DNA from: Aldrovandia affinis
Lineage: Eukaryota > Chordata > Actinopteri > Notacanthiformes > Halosauridae
Reading direction: 5' to 3'
Assembly (NCBI GenBank): GCA_029706075.1
Contig: JAINUG010000131.1
Coordinates: forward strand, 2,170,001 to 2,234,000
DNA: 64,000 nt
The notes below the pieces were generated by a model. The model worked only from the letters and a program-made list of their open reading frames with translations, was not told the DNA's origin and ran no database searches. The translations under genes and the position numbers were made by a program. The stretch's first letter is position 1, and each line of letters opens with the position of its first letter. Shown here piece by piece: positions 1 through 11,300 of this stretch.

Positions 1-2619
1 CATTTTGGAGCTTTTGCGGATTGCAGATTGCCAAACATTCCTCAGTGAGTGGAGAGCAGACCAAGCTTGAGCCTTCCTACATTCAACATCGTGGGTCGAG
101 TTTGTGTAGGAGCCCAGGTATTTGAAGTCATCAACTTTGTCGATCTTACTGCTATCAAGCACTATGATGTCGCCAGCGGTGGAGGGATTGAGGTGAATGT
201 ACTTAGTTTTCTTTGCATTAAGGGAGAGACCAATGGACTTGCAACAAGTTTCGACTTTGTGGAGGAGAGATTCTGCATCTCGACGGGTGTCAGCAAGCAG
301 ACTAATGTCATCAGCATAGTCTAGGTCAGAGAGGTGTTGAGCAGGATATCTACTACTTCTACGGCGAGTCAGAGTTAGACCGTCAGTGTCATTTATTGCT
401 ATCCGCAGGGCGTAGTCCAAAACTATGATGAATAGATAGGGGGAAAGTGGATCACCCTGGAGAACACCGGTGTTTATGAAAAATGAATCAGTTTCGCCTT
501 CCGGAGTGAGAACGACTGCACTTGTATCCTCATACATGATTTTGATGGCATTTACAGTCTCCTCCGGGATTCCGTAAGCATTCAAAATTGTAAACATTGT
601 GGGTCTGTTGATGGAATCGAATGCTTTATGGAAGTCAATGAAGATTATTGCAGCTTCTTTTTGGTGATTTCGAATTTCCTCAATTATTCGTCTGAGAGCA
701 AGGATTTGTGAGGAGGTAGATCTCAGAGGCCGAAAACCATTTTGGTTGGGGCGAAGGACCTTTTCCAACTCTGGACGAATACGATTCAGCAAAAGACGGT
801 TATAGATTTTTGCAGCTGTTTGGGTTAGACTGATTCCCCGATAGTTGTCTGGGATGGTCAGGTCACCTTTTTTCGGAACTGGCACAATGCCGGAGATCCC
901 CCATTCAGGCGGGCGATTTCCTTCCAAGGTTGTATTACAGAAGTGTGTAAGACACTTCTTCAGTTTGGGAAGCCTCCAGACTTCGATAGGGATGCTGTCC
1001 ATACCAGGGGCCTTGCCAAGTTTCATTTGCGCGATAGCCGTATTGACCTCGGCTTGAGAAAATTTGCCGGTTGGAATATTAGAGTTGGTTTTAAAGATTG
1101 GGTCAATTGTACCTTGAGCATTGGTATTATTATCGGAATTCAGAAGGTTTTCAAAATGAGACTTCCATGAGGCCATTCGATCTTCACCTTGGATGAATAC
1201 AGTGTTGGACCGCTTACTGGAGAGCTGTTTAACTAATTTCCAGGCACAATGCAAGTTACTGGTGAATTCACGTTTGTCAAAAGCACTAAGTATGTTGTTG
1301 ACTCTAATGTCTTCTTGCTCATCATACACGGCTCTGAGGTTGGACTGAGTAGCAGGGAGATCATCGATTGTGGAAGCTAGCACATTGGTCCTAGCTAAGT
1401 TAACTGGGCTAGTGCAGGCAAGGTTGGGAGGCAGTTTAGTTTGAGGCGGAAGGATTGACTTCCCAATTTTCACACATGTAGCAACGAAGTTGCCATAGGA
1501 CTGGACATCGGTGTCCATAGAGAACCACTCATCTGAAATATGGTCCTCAATTGCAGATGCAAGATTTTGATCCGTAGTCATGGCAGCCCAATTTAGCTTC
1601 AAGCGAGCAGATGGTTTTGCAGAACGAAGACTGAGCCTAACCTTAGCACAGACAATGCGGTGGTCGGAACCGATCGGATCTGAGGTGGAATATGCTTGGG
1701 AATCTTGGATGCTATTTCTCCATCGTTTACGACAGAGAATGAAGTCGATCTGTGATAGGAAATTATTAGGTGAGCAATGAGTCCAGAGTTTCTTTGACGA
1801 TTTCTGAAACATTGTATTGGTGATAAGAAGGTTATTTTGGTTAAGAAATTCAGTGAGAAACTGACCATTTCTGTTAGTAGCAGGGTGGTAGGAAAACTTC
1901 CTTGCTACATGGGCGTTGAAGTCACCACCAATAAGAAGGAGGGCATGTTGGGGAATGCAGGCGATAGTTTCATTGAGATGCTCAAAGAAATTGGTAATAA
2001 ATGATTAGTCACTGACGTTAGTTGGGGAATAGCAGGAGACGACGTATGTCTTTGGATTGCCTTTAAAGACTGCTAGCATTATTCTACTGTTAATCTTAGA
2101 GATAGAAATGAGCAGAGGGAGCAAAGATGTTTTGACAGTAATCGCTACCCCCCCAATGGCAGAACCATGTAGGTTCCGCGTTGCGGAGGAAGTAAAAATG
2201 GTTGAAGACCCTATACTAGATACACAGATGTCAGGGTCGTCTTGTCCATGCATTTGGCGGTGTTCTTGTATATAGGCAACAGATATATCGTAGTCACAGA
2301 GGTGTTTGTTAAGTTCTTCTCTGGAAGACAGAGAGGAAAGGCTACGACAGTTTAGCTGACTAAAGAAGATGGTTTTACTTGGTCTAGCAAGTCCCTTCAG
2401 GCGACTACTTTTAAAGATCTCCCCTACCCATAAATCCCAGTCCTTATTGGTTGTTTTTGGCTCTGAAAGGTTGCTCCAGCTGAAACATTTAGAAAAAGCA
2501 TAGCCATCCCTATAACATGCTCTGAGGGGAAAATCATGACTACGTCTGAAAAGGAAGCTTACGAAACATCCCTTTTTAAATTGTCTGCCTGTTCTAAATA
2601 TGGTCAGATTTTTGCTTTA
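1..2619 (-). pseudogene. LINE endonuclease-reverse transcriptase ORF with one in-frame stop, truncated by window edge
   Basis: Translating the minus strand in one frame gives an unbroken reading frame from 2004 to position 1 (668 codons). The same frame continues upstream to 2619, broken by a single TAA at 2005-2007. Visible parts in order are an endonuclease start with LNCRSL near 2355, the GGDFNAH motif around 1910-1930, the GSDHR motif near 1650, RT fingers with DNYRGISLT near 770-850, the IDFHKAFDS block near 610, the GVLQGDPLSPYLF block near 440-470, and the catalytic YADD at about 309-320. No frameshift is seen across 2.6 kb, so the copy looks young. Its transposition competence cannot be judged because the C-terminus is outside the window. 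Confidence 0.85.
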
Positions 2620-2640
2620 CTTTAGGCTTAGACGACTTGT
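1..2640 (-). mobile_element. LINE (non-LTR retrotransposon), antisense, 3' part off the left edge
   Basis: Read on the minus strand, this stretch encodes an apurinic-type endonuclease followed by a reverse transcriptase, the layout of a non-LTR retrotransposon. The 5' boundary is near 2640, where the frame is closed by a stop at 2620-2622. The 3' part, including the rest of the RT, lies off the left edge. It sits in an hpse intron, antisense to the gene. The clade was not assigned; the RT does not resemble the CR1 or L2 copies elsewhere in this window. Confidence 0.88.
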
Positions 2641-2739
2641 CAGTCTTATTGCAGTGTGATGAACTCAGTAACAGTGTTCTCTTTTTTAGTCATGGCTATG
2701 TATGGCTAGTCTCCAGAGCAGGTAGGGAGAGAGAGTTGA

Positions 2740-3423
2740 GTGATGGTAGGGCGTGTAGGAAGTGTAGAAAAGGGTGCGCGCATGCAAGGGCGGCATCTCC
2801 AGAGTTTGTGGTTTCCTGCCGATTCCAGCCCTTGCAGGAATAGGATCTGGCCCAAGCCCTCTGTTAGTGGGAGGACTGATGAGCCCCAGGACACCCTGGT
2901 GGCCACACCACCCAGGAAAAGGGAGTTAATAATAGTGGGGGACTCAGTTATTAGAGGTGCAGACAGTATAGTCTGTTTGCGGGAAAATTTGTCTCAAATG
3001 TCATGCTGCCTAACTGGTGCCCAGTTTGGAGACCTCCTGGAACACACGGACAAGCTCCTGGCCAGAGTAGAGGTGGATCCAGTGGTCATGGTCCATGTTG
3101 GAGCCAATGACATGGGTAATGGTAGGTTTGAGGTTCTGCAGGACAAATTTATAGAATTAGGATCAAAGATCAGGAACAGAACGTCCACGGTGGTCTTCTC
3201 TGGAATTCTGCCAGTGCCACGTGCTAGTAAAGGGGAGCAGAATTTTCTATGGAGATTTAACATGTGGCTACAAACCTGGTGTAGGAAAGAGGGGTACAGG
3301 TTTATGGGGCAGCGTATGCTTAGGGTTGTTGAATATTTAAACGAGGGACTGGGGGTGCAGGGAAGGGAAAATAGTAGTTGTTGGGATTACAGAGACATGG
3401 CTTGGTGCAGTGGACTGGGATGA
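2740..3423 (+). pseudogene. CR1-type ORF1 with SGNH-hydrolase (esterase) domain, running into endonuclease start
   Basis: This is an open frame of 227 codons. The part from about 2925 to 3310 has the landmarks of an SGNH/GDSL esterase: a GDSVIRG block near 2938-2958 and HVGANDMG near 3095-3118. Esterase domains of this kind are known in ORF1 proteins of CR1-clade LINEs. After about 3360 the frame passes into sequence that, in a shifted frame, reads as the ITETWLG start of an endonuclease, so the ORF end at 3423 is probably a frameshift artefact and not the natural ORF1 stop. Upstream, a cysteine-bearing stretch (CRKC) in another frame near 2755-2775 may be the remains of an ORF1 zinc finger. 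Confidence 0.7.
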
Positions 3424-4300
3424 ATATAATGTGGAGGGGTACAAATTGTTCAGGAGGGATAGACTAAATAAGAGGTAGGGGTGTGGCCCTTTATTTTAAA
3501 GAAAATCTTAATGTGCAGGACATTCCAGGAATGAACTCATTCAATCCTTGTGAGGGCATCTGGATCAGACTACTGGGAGATCATGAGAACGGCCTTAATA
3601 TAGGATTATGCTATAGACCTCCGTCTTCAGACAGCAACATAAATGCTATGCTCTATGGTAACATAAAACAAGCCTGTATGGAAGGAGAGATGCTAATAAT
3701 GGGCGACTTCAATTACTCCCTATTAATTGGGAAGTAGTGTCAGGTCAGGTAAATGTGAAGAGGAGTATTTAGATGTGGTTAATGACTGCTTTTTTGTTAC
3801 TCAGCCTACGAGAGGGAACACAATACTGTCATCTGGTTTTGTGTAATCTTGACAGAATTTGCAGCTCAGAAGTACTGGAACCACTAGGGGCAAGTGATCA
3901 TAGGGCAGTTACTTTTGAAGTTTTTGGCAAGTTAAGACGGCTTCCTCTGACTAGAATGTTTTTACTTCAGACGAGCTGACTTTAATAAAATTTGAGAAAA
4001 TGTATGTAATATATATCACATAAAACATTTAGATTGTATAACTGTGAACAAAACATTTACTAAATTTAAAAGGGTTATTGTAGATACACATTGTAAATTC
4101 ATCCCAAAAATAAGGAAAAATAGAATAAGTCTTTACAGGACATTTTGAGGCAAAAGAAAAGACTAGAATATATGAAAAGGTCAATTTGGAGAGAAACACG
4201 GTAGATTATTGTAATACACGAGCTAAGGCTAAAAAGAAATAAGGCACTTAGAAATTAAAATTTCCCAAGATGCAAAAAGTAATCCTGAGCAGTTTTTTCA
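3364..4300 (+). pseudogene. LINE endonuclease domain, frameshifted (CR1-like)
   Basis: Sequential plus-strand frames show an AP-endonuclease-type domain: ITETWLG near 3380-3405, ALYFKENL near 3484-3507, LCYRPPSSDS near 3606-3636, MGDFNY near 3698-3716, and GASDHRAV near 3886-3912. The last is the conserved SDH block. At least two frameshifts and several stops are needed to read through. It is followed by decayed linker sequence up to the Tigger insertion at 4309. It belongs to the same CR1-like copy as the ORF1 upstream and the RT downstream. Confidence 0.75.
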
Positions 4301-4308
4301 ATATTGTA

Positions 4309-5206
4309 CAGGCAGTCCCCGGGTTACGAATGTCCGGCTTACGGACAACTCGTACTTACGAACGGACTGTCATAAGGCCTATTATGTAAAATTTTTTTAG
4401 TTAAATACAATGGTTCATTATAACAAATGCACGCACTACTTTGTGATGCTCATGAAAACATTGCAAGGTTTCAGCGGTTCGTCGGCTCAAGGAACAGAGA
4501 TCACCATCCGTAATTTTAAGTCAGATCACGGTCCCGTTTTTCTCTTTCTCTTACCCTTACAACGATGCCTCCAAATCGTAAATCCAATGCAACTGCTGGT
4601 GATGCATCAAAGAAAAGGAAAACAATCACCATGGAAAGTAAAGTTGAAATAATAAAGAGATCGGAGAGGTGAAACGCCATCAGCCATTGGGAAACATTAG
4701 GCTACAGCCTAAGGGGGAATAATGGAGCATGTGAAAGGCTATGCCCCGATGAATGCCACAATTATTACCAAGCAACGCAGTGGTTTAATTATTGAGATGG
4801 AAAGGCTATTGATAATTTGGATAAAAGACCAAACTCTGCATAATATGCCTATTAGCCCTTCTTTAGTGCAAGAAAAGGCTCTAAGCGTTTCTTTAATGTT
4901 TTTTTTTTACAGTACAGTATTGTATGTACATAGTTATTTTTATTATTACTGTATTATTATTAATATTACAGTATTGTTATTATTACAGTAGTATTATGTA
5001 CTGAATGTTATGTTTAAGATGTTTTATTGTATTTAGAGGTTTTTCTTAAGTGTTTTATATGCACAGAAAGGTAAAATAAATACAATACTAAGACAAACAT
5101 TTGACTAAGTGATGATTAATAAGAACTGTATGTACTTGTTCCGACTTACATACAAATTAAAGACAGACGTAAGAACGGATCTCGTCCATAACCCGGGGAC
5201 TGCCTG
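4309..5206 (+). mobile_element. Tigger/pogo-type DNA transposon, internally deleted
   Basis: The element is 898 bp and is bounded by inverted repeats starting CAGGCAGTCCCCGGGTTA, with TA target duplications at 4307-4308 and 5207-5208. Inside are two remnants of a Tigger transposase. One begins at an ATG near 4565 with MPPNRKSNATAG and continues with a VEIIKRSERGE motif of the N-terminal DNA-binding region. The other has IWIKDQT and a PISPSLVQEKAL stretch near 4815-4880, like the CENP-B-type domain. The rest of the transposase is missing, so it is non-autonomous. It interrupts the CR1-like LINE between its endonuclease and RT parts. Confidence 0.9.
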
Positions 5207-5208
5207 TA

Positions 5209-6112
5209 GTAGAAAAAGGAAAGCCAATGATGAGGTTAAGTGTATTAGGAATAAGGAAGGAACTTTGGTTTATAATAAGGATATTGCTAGCACACTAAAC
5301 AATTATTTGTTAAGAACTTTACCAGAGAAGAGGTTATAAAAAGGCCTAAAAGTTTAGCCAATGTACAGAATGTTTTAGAGGACCTTGAGATAAGGGATGT
5401 AGCAGTACTAGAAAAACTACAAAAGCTTAAGACAAATAAGGCAGCAGGCCCTAATGGCATATATCCTAGATTACTCGGCTAATTTGTGGAAATTATATAT
5501 AAAACATTGATTGATACTTTTATGCAATCCCTAAACACTGGAGAAATACCAGATGACTGGAAGCAGGGTCGTATAATTCCAATATATAAGGGGAACCGTA
5601 CTGACCCAGGGAACTATAGGTCTGTCAGTTTAACTTGCATCACATGTAAAATATATGAATGTATTGTTAGGAACAAGTTGGAACCCCCTGGACTTCTTTG
5701 AGAAAGCTACAAAGTGTTTTTACTTGAACCAGGCCTATGATATTAAATATTTGGACTTTCAAAAAGCATTTGACAAGGTACCACACAAGAGGCTCACTGT
5801 CAAAATGAATTCAGTAGGAATCACAGGAGTTGTTTCAGGTTCATAATTGGCTGCAAGGTTGAGTACAATGCGTAACAGTAGGAGGGGTTGTATCTGACCT
5901 GGGTGCTGTGAGCAGTGGAGTTCCGCAGGGATCGGTGCTGGGACCTCTACTCTTAGTAGAGGCTCCAGTAGAGGCCTGTTTACCAAACAGTTTGGAATTG
6001 ACTAAAGTAATCAAAGATGATTTAAACAAAATCCAAAAATGGGCAGAAACATGGCAGATGACATTCAATATTGTTAAATGTAAAGTTATGCATGTGGGAA
6101 TAAAAATAAAAG
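5209..6112 (+). pseudogene. CR1-like LINE reverse transcriptase, 5' half, broken
   Basis: The RT resumes directly after the Tigger insertion. Visible blocks are a KLKTNKAAGPNG stretch near 5425-5460, DDWKQGRIIPIYK near 5550-5590, NYRSVSLTC near 5610-5640, the FQKAFDKVPHKRL block near 5758-5796, and the SSGVPQGSVLGPLLL block near 5911-5955. The catalytic YADD segment is missing: the sequence jumps at about 5960 into the thumb region (KWAETWQMTFNI near 6038-6073). Several stops and frameshifts are present. The remainder lies beyond the Tc1 insertion, at 7346-7685. Confidence 0.8.
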
Positions 6113-7345
6113 ACCGGAGTATTTTATGGGAATATTTTATGGGTAATACTAATACAATTGTTCAGAAAAACATATTTTGTTGTCTTAATAATATTTTTTT
6201 TCCAGAAAATATCTGGATTGCAATTGTTCACACCCCTAACTATTCTTTGAAATTGAATCCAACAAAAACAAATCTTCATAAATATACAACTTATTTGTTC
6301 AACTTAAGTTCATTGGAAGGTTATGGAACTATACAGTGGCCTACAATGGTTTCCTGTGTCCCTGGGGAATGAAAGTAGGGAACACATGTTTGAAATACTG
6401 TGGTCAGCCATCATCATGGTGAAAGGCAAACAACTCCCTGAAAGCATCAGACAAAAGGTTATTGACCTCTACAGATCAGGAGATGGCTACAAAAATCACT
6501 AAAAAGTTAAAGATAGCGCTTTCCACTGTTGTGTCAATGATTAGGATGATTAAGGCCACTGGAACAGTGGCTAACCTGCCAGGAGGACACAAGTCTATAT
6601 TGCCCCCACGTGTAGTGAAACGGATAGTTCAAGAGGCAAAAAGAGTGGGGAGCAGTTCAAGATCTCCAAAACAACCTGTCATCTTTGGGTTACAGGGTGT
6701 ATAAAGCTACCATTCGATGACAACTACATAACAATGGCCTTTATGGCAGAGTTGCAAGAAGGAAGCCCCATTTGAAGACTATTCACCAAAAATGGCGTCT
6801 TGAATTCGCCAAACTACATCTGAACTACAATTGGAACCATGTCTTGTGGTCAGATTAAACAAAAATGTAGCTTTTTGGAAATGCACATCAGCGTTATGTT
6901 TGGCGTCCAAAGAATGCAAGTAATGTTGAAAAGCACCTCTTGCCTATGGTGAAACATGGTGGTGGATCTTTAATGCTTTGGGGTTGTTTTGCATCCACAG
7001 GCTCTGGGGCCCTTATTAAAACAGATGGAACCATGAATTCCAGTATGTACCAGGACATTTTGATTTCCAAAAATCTTGTTCCCTCTGCCAGGAAGCTACA
7101 CCTTAGCCACAGATGGACCTTCCAACTAGAACAATTCTGCATGGAGGAATGGTTGAGGATCCCCCCCAAGAAGTTCCATAACCTTGTACGACACCGATGA
7201 TACAGAAGGCGACTACTTGCTGTTATAATAGCCAAGGGAGGAACCACAAAGTACTGATAACAGGGGTGTGAATAATTGTGATTCTCGATTTTTTGAGGGG
7301 GAAAAAATATCATAATTTGTGAACTGTTCGATTGTGGTTCGTGCC
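6113..7345 (+). mobile_element. Tc1-like transposon, terminally truncated, dead
   Basis: This copy matches the element at 61479-62654 almost throughout: both carry the same sub-terminal block with the phrase ACACCCCTAACTATT, followed by a decayed transposase. Transposase pieces include a helix-turn-helix region near 6460-6640, a KHGGGSLMLWGCF block near 6954-6992, and a short C-terminal tail near 7130-7200. The segment with the second catalytic Asp and the Glu is deleted. The outer inverted repeats seen on the 61 kb copy are missing here, so the boundaries are approximate. It sits within the CR1-like LINE. Confidence 0.8.
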
Positions 7346-7685
7346 AATTATTATTAAAGAAGGGCAACTAGATTGGTACCTGATATGAAAAATAAAATTA
7401 ATGAGAAAGACTTGAGGCACTCAATCTATTCAATCGATTAGCAAATGGAGAATTTTTAAAAGGGGTTAAGAAGGTGAACTACCATAGATTTTTAAAGATG
7501 AGTTTGGTTAGCAGAACAAGAGGACACAGGTGGAAATTAGTTAATGGCAAATTCTGCAAGGATTTCAGGAAGTATTTTTTACACAGAGTTGTCAATGCCT
7601 GGAACAGCTTGCCAGGTCAAGTAGTTGAGGCGGAAACACTTGGGATATTCAAGTCCAGGCTAGATGCAGTACTGGATATTCTTTA
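7346..7685 (+). pseudogene. CR1-like LINE RT C-terminal tail
   Basis: This is the end of the same LINE after the Tc1 insertion. The frame carries the SRTRGHRWKL motif near 7510-7540, a DFRKYFLHRVVNAWNSLP stretch near 7561-7614, and ends with [12 protein letters not shown] and a stop at 7683-7685. This C-terminal signature is shared by CR1 and related LINEs. The 3' UTR and the terminal TATTCTTATGTTCTT follow directly. Confidence 0.8.
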
Positions 7686-7745
7686 GATTAGGACATGACG
7701 AGCCTGGGTGGGCAGAATGGCCTGTTCTCGTCATTATTTATTCTT

Positions 7746-8272
7746 ATGTTCTTTGATGCTACTAGAAACTACCCAAATTACACTGAGCTGGGTGAGCATG
7801 CACAAGTGGGAAAGCCCTTACAAGAGGCCACAAGAAGGAATGACACAATACCTTTTATGTGTTGGAAATATGTTGTTCAACAAGCTGTGTAAAGACTTTT
7901 CTGAGCTGCAGACATTATTTTATTTGGACCCCCTCTGGTGTTGTCAGTGGGTTTCTTCTTTAAGTCACCCTGTGTTAACCTCCCCCCCACTGAGATTCCT
8001 TATGTGTTTGCATTTCTCCGCACATAGATTTGCTATGTTTTTCACACAGAAGAGTGCACCTTGTGCACGACTGGTGATCTCAGACAGGATCCATATCTCA
8101 CACATCATGTGCTAATTGCTTCAAAGAAATAGATGTGATGTTTTACATCATTGAATGGTTCCAACACAGATTTTTTGACAACACAGAGTACTGTGCAAAT
8201 ATTTTGGCCTCCAAATTTGATGTTGTGGTACTTGTGGAAATGTCCAGTTTCAGTTTTCTGTTCTGTTTTTAG
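7746..8272. other. hpse intron, nothing recognised
   Basis: This is the spacer between the CR1 3' end and the first hpse exon in the window. An apparent 135-codon frame here is not conserved-looking and is judged to be chance. A short match to the start of a Tc1-type terminal repeat (GTACTGTGCAAAT at about 8191) may be a relic. The last bases form the polypyrimidine tract and AG acceptor of the exon at 8273. Confidence 0.5.
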
Positions 8273-8366
8273 CTACTATGTCAATGGAAGAGATGCATCA
8301 CTGGAAGACTTCCTTGACCCTGAAGTGCTGGACACTCTTGCTACAAAAACAAATGAAGTCCTTCAG
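8273..8366 (+). CDS. hpse: hpse exon a (YYVNGR exon)
   Basis: The exon is 94 nt, preceded by a pyrimidine-rich tract and AG and followed by GTAACA. The first base completes a codon from the missing upstream exon. It encodes [20 protein letters not shown] and ends in phase 0 after VLQ. Confidence 0.93.
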
Positions 8367-11300
8367 GTAACAAAGTAGAATTATTATTTTTTCATATTAT
8401 GGGAATAATACAATAAAAAAATAAAAAATAAATATATATATATATATAATTTTACAGATGAAGGAAGATCTATAACATCAAATATGGCACAATTAATGCA
8501 TGAACCAATTTACATTTGATAAATTATACAAATCACATGTAATGATCTAAGCCATTTTAAATTTGTCAAGTCACAACACAAATACACCTTTGAGAATTAT
8601 TACTTGGGGAATTGATTATTCATGATGAGTCTTACCATAACTGTATCATTATTTCAAGGTAATCCATAATTATCACTGAAGAAAGGACAATTTACAAAAA
8701 ATGTCAAATGATGACAAACCACACTCTTGTGAAAACCTAATTTGTAAATTCTCCCTGGTAGAACAAATTAGTTGGTTCAGGACTTTATTTGATTGATTTT
8801 AACAGGAAAGCCTTCTGTTTCTACTAATATACTCACCAGCCTCTGATGATAATACATTTTTGAAATTGATTGTACTCCCGTATTATTAAGACTTTAGGTT
8901 AATAATGTGGTGCATAGATCAATAATTTTTCACCTGTGTACACCTGTTTTAAGGTTGAAGAGTTGAGTAAATAAGACGTATAATTCAATTCAATTTTATC
9001 TTATTTGTATAGCACTATTTACAGAGAACTGCCACAAATACGCTTCACAGAAAACTAAAGTTATAAAAACAAGAAAATACCAGGACTGAACCCCAAAACA
9101 GCAGAAAGTGAGGCAAAACTCCCCAGTGGGAAGAAATCTAATGTGGAACCCGTTTTAGTGGGGGAGCTCATCCTCTGCTGGGCGGCCCGGGTGTCAGTAG
9201 TGGTAGTGGTAACTAAATGTCCTAAGAAGGGTGGTTCTGTGTGGATCAGTTGGTAGAGCATGGCGTTGACAACGCTTAGGTTGTGGGTTTAATCCCCACT
9301 GGGACCACATATACTTAAAAATGTATGCATTCACTACTGTAAGTCGCTTTGGATAAAAGCATCTGCTCAATGGTATATAAATGGTATATATTAAGAAGGG
9401 AAGGTGTGAAGAATTAGTCCAGGCCTCCATTCTACATCACAGTCTGGATAGGAACCAGGAGAGGGTTGGTGCTGGAGTGGTCTGTAGTCTCAGGGAGGAA
9501 CCGGGAGAGGGTCGGTGCTGGAGCAGTTTGTAGTCTCAGGGAGGAACCAGGAGAGGGTTGGTGCTGTAGTGGTCTGTAGTCTCAGGGAGGAACCAGGAGA
9601 GGACCGGTGCTGGAGAGGTCTGCAGTCTCAGGGTGGAACCAGGAGAGGGTTGGTGCTGGAGCGTCTGGTCTCAGGGAGGAACCAGGAGAGGGTCGGTGCT
9701 GAAGCGGTGTGTAGTTTCAGGGAGGAACCAGGAGAGGGTCAGTGCTGGAGCAGTCTGTAGTCTCAGGGAGGAACCAGGAGCGGGTTGGTCCTGGAGCGGT
9801 CTGTAGTCTCTGGGAGGAACCATTAGAGGACCGGTGTTGGAGAGGTCTGGTCTCAGGGCGATGGAAGGGGCAGAAGGCCCAGGGAAGAGAACAAAATGGA
9901 TAGGATAGGATAGGATAAGATAGTCAGAATAATAAAATGTTAGTTATGTTAGAGAGGGTAACATGGGATAATCCCAGCAGTCTAAACTATGGCAGAATAT
10001 CTAAATATCTAGGAAGGGGGTGTATGAGTCATGATAGTGGACTAGCACTGACCGCACCATAACACAGCAGAGAACAGCTAACTCTGAGTGTTCACCTGTC
10101 GTGATAGGGTGACATCACCATCAGCTCAGCTCACTAAACTGTTCTACGGTCTCAATCCAGTCACCCTACTCATCTTTAACTATAAGGTTGACTAAAAAGG
10201 TAGGTTTTTAGCCTAGATTTGAAAACAGAGAGTGTGTATGAAGCCCAAACATTTATAGGAAGGGGAGTTCATATATAACACCATTTCACTGATGAAGGCA
10301 GTATGTGAAGTGTTTGAATCTTTAGCCACCTCTTACCTGATAAATGTTGAGTGCAGATTTATTTTAAGAATGATAAGTTGTCAGAAACCCAAATTAACTC
10401 ACCTTATATCTGTTTAATCACAGACCATTGACCTTGTATCTCCCGGGAAGAAGGTGTGGTTGGGCGAGACCAGTTCGGCATATGGGGGTGGTGCCCCAGG
10501 ACTGTCCGACACATTTGTTGCCGGATTCATGTGAGTATAGGAGTAGCAGGCAGTGATGTCTCCAACTCTGACCCAAAACAGGACCCCCACCCAGCTTACC
10601 AACCATATGGGGTGGTACAGCCCTTCACATGTCTGATATGCTGCTTATGTGAATGGCTGACATCAAACAGAGTTTGACAGAGATAGTTTCTCAAGGATAC
10701 ATTTATGAGATTTCTGTGTAGCTTCCATTTTTTATTTTGTTTTACTTTCACTGAACATTTCAGTCTTGGGCAAAGGTAATCTCCTTGGCAATCTCTCACA
10801 GGTCATCAAGCCTGCTTTTTGGCTGGTTTACTTTCTATATTATCTTAACCTTAAAGGAGCAGTAGGCAGCTTTTTTAATTGCAATATTTAAAATGGACAT
10901 GATAAATTACTAGTGATCAGAGAAAGATTCTGTGAGAGAAATTCTTGAATTCTTGCCATCTGTCTGATTGCTTGTTTGTAACGTTAGACAGATGCCAAGA
11001 ATTCACAATGGGTAGTACAGGTAGTCTTTATAGCCTGGGACACACCGGGACCAGCTCCACCTCCCATGCTCCTGCAAAACACAGATCACCACAAAGCAAT
11101 GGCAGACAGAGTGGGGAGGGCCGTTACAGTAAATAATTAGCATAACCTGGCTCTGATTGGTCCACAATATTACCACCACTGGATGGGAGAATGAGGAGGC
11201 ATGTGGAGTGAGGTGTGCCGATTCATTCATTCTTTCACCTGGCTGACTACAATTAAGGGAACTTTTCCATTGGCAAGGTTACTCTTGCGTAGGCAGTGAA

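Larger units (their letters stand above)
2690..7745 (+). mobile_element. CR1-like LINE, decayed, interrupted by two DNA transposons
   Basis: Plus-strand pieces appear in the order expected of a CR1-type LINE: an esterase-like ORF1, an endonuclease, an RT, and a C-terminal tail ending at 7683-7685 followed by a short 3' UTR that ends in TATTCTTATGTTCTT around 7737-7752. Short terminal repeats of that kind at the 3' end, rather than a poly-A tail, are typical of CR1 elements. The same 3' end recurs at 21205-21314, 56779-57200 (inverted) and 63585-63656. A Tigger element (4309-5206) and a Tc1 element (about 6113-7345) have inserted into it. Frameshifts, stops and a deletion in the RT palm mark it as dead. 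Confidence 0.85.

Noticed and set aside
7708..8115. 135-codon plus-strand frame
   Set aside because: It spans the CR1 3' end and intron sequence, has no domain pattern and is not joined to hpse by usable splice sites.
9232..9391. Functional tRNA gene
   Set aside because: The A box is altered, no cloverleaf can be completed and the tail is that of a SINE.
9515..9760. 81-codon frame with repeated residues
   Set aside because: It is a translation of the 46-bp minisatellite.
9430..9860. CRISPR-like array
   Set aside because: The units are directly adjacent and similar across their whole length, with no unique spacers; the genome is vertebrate.
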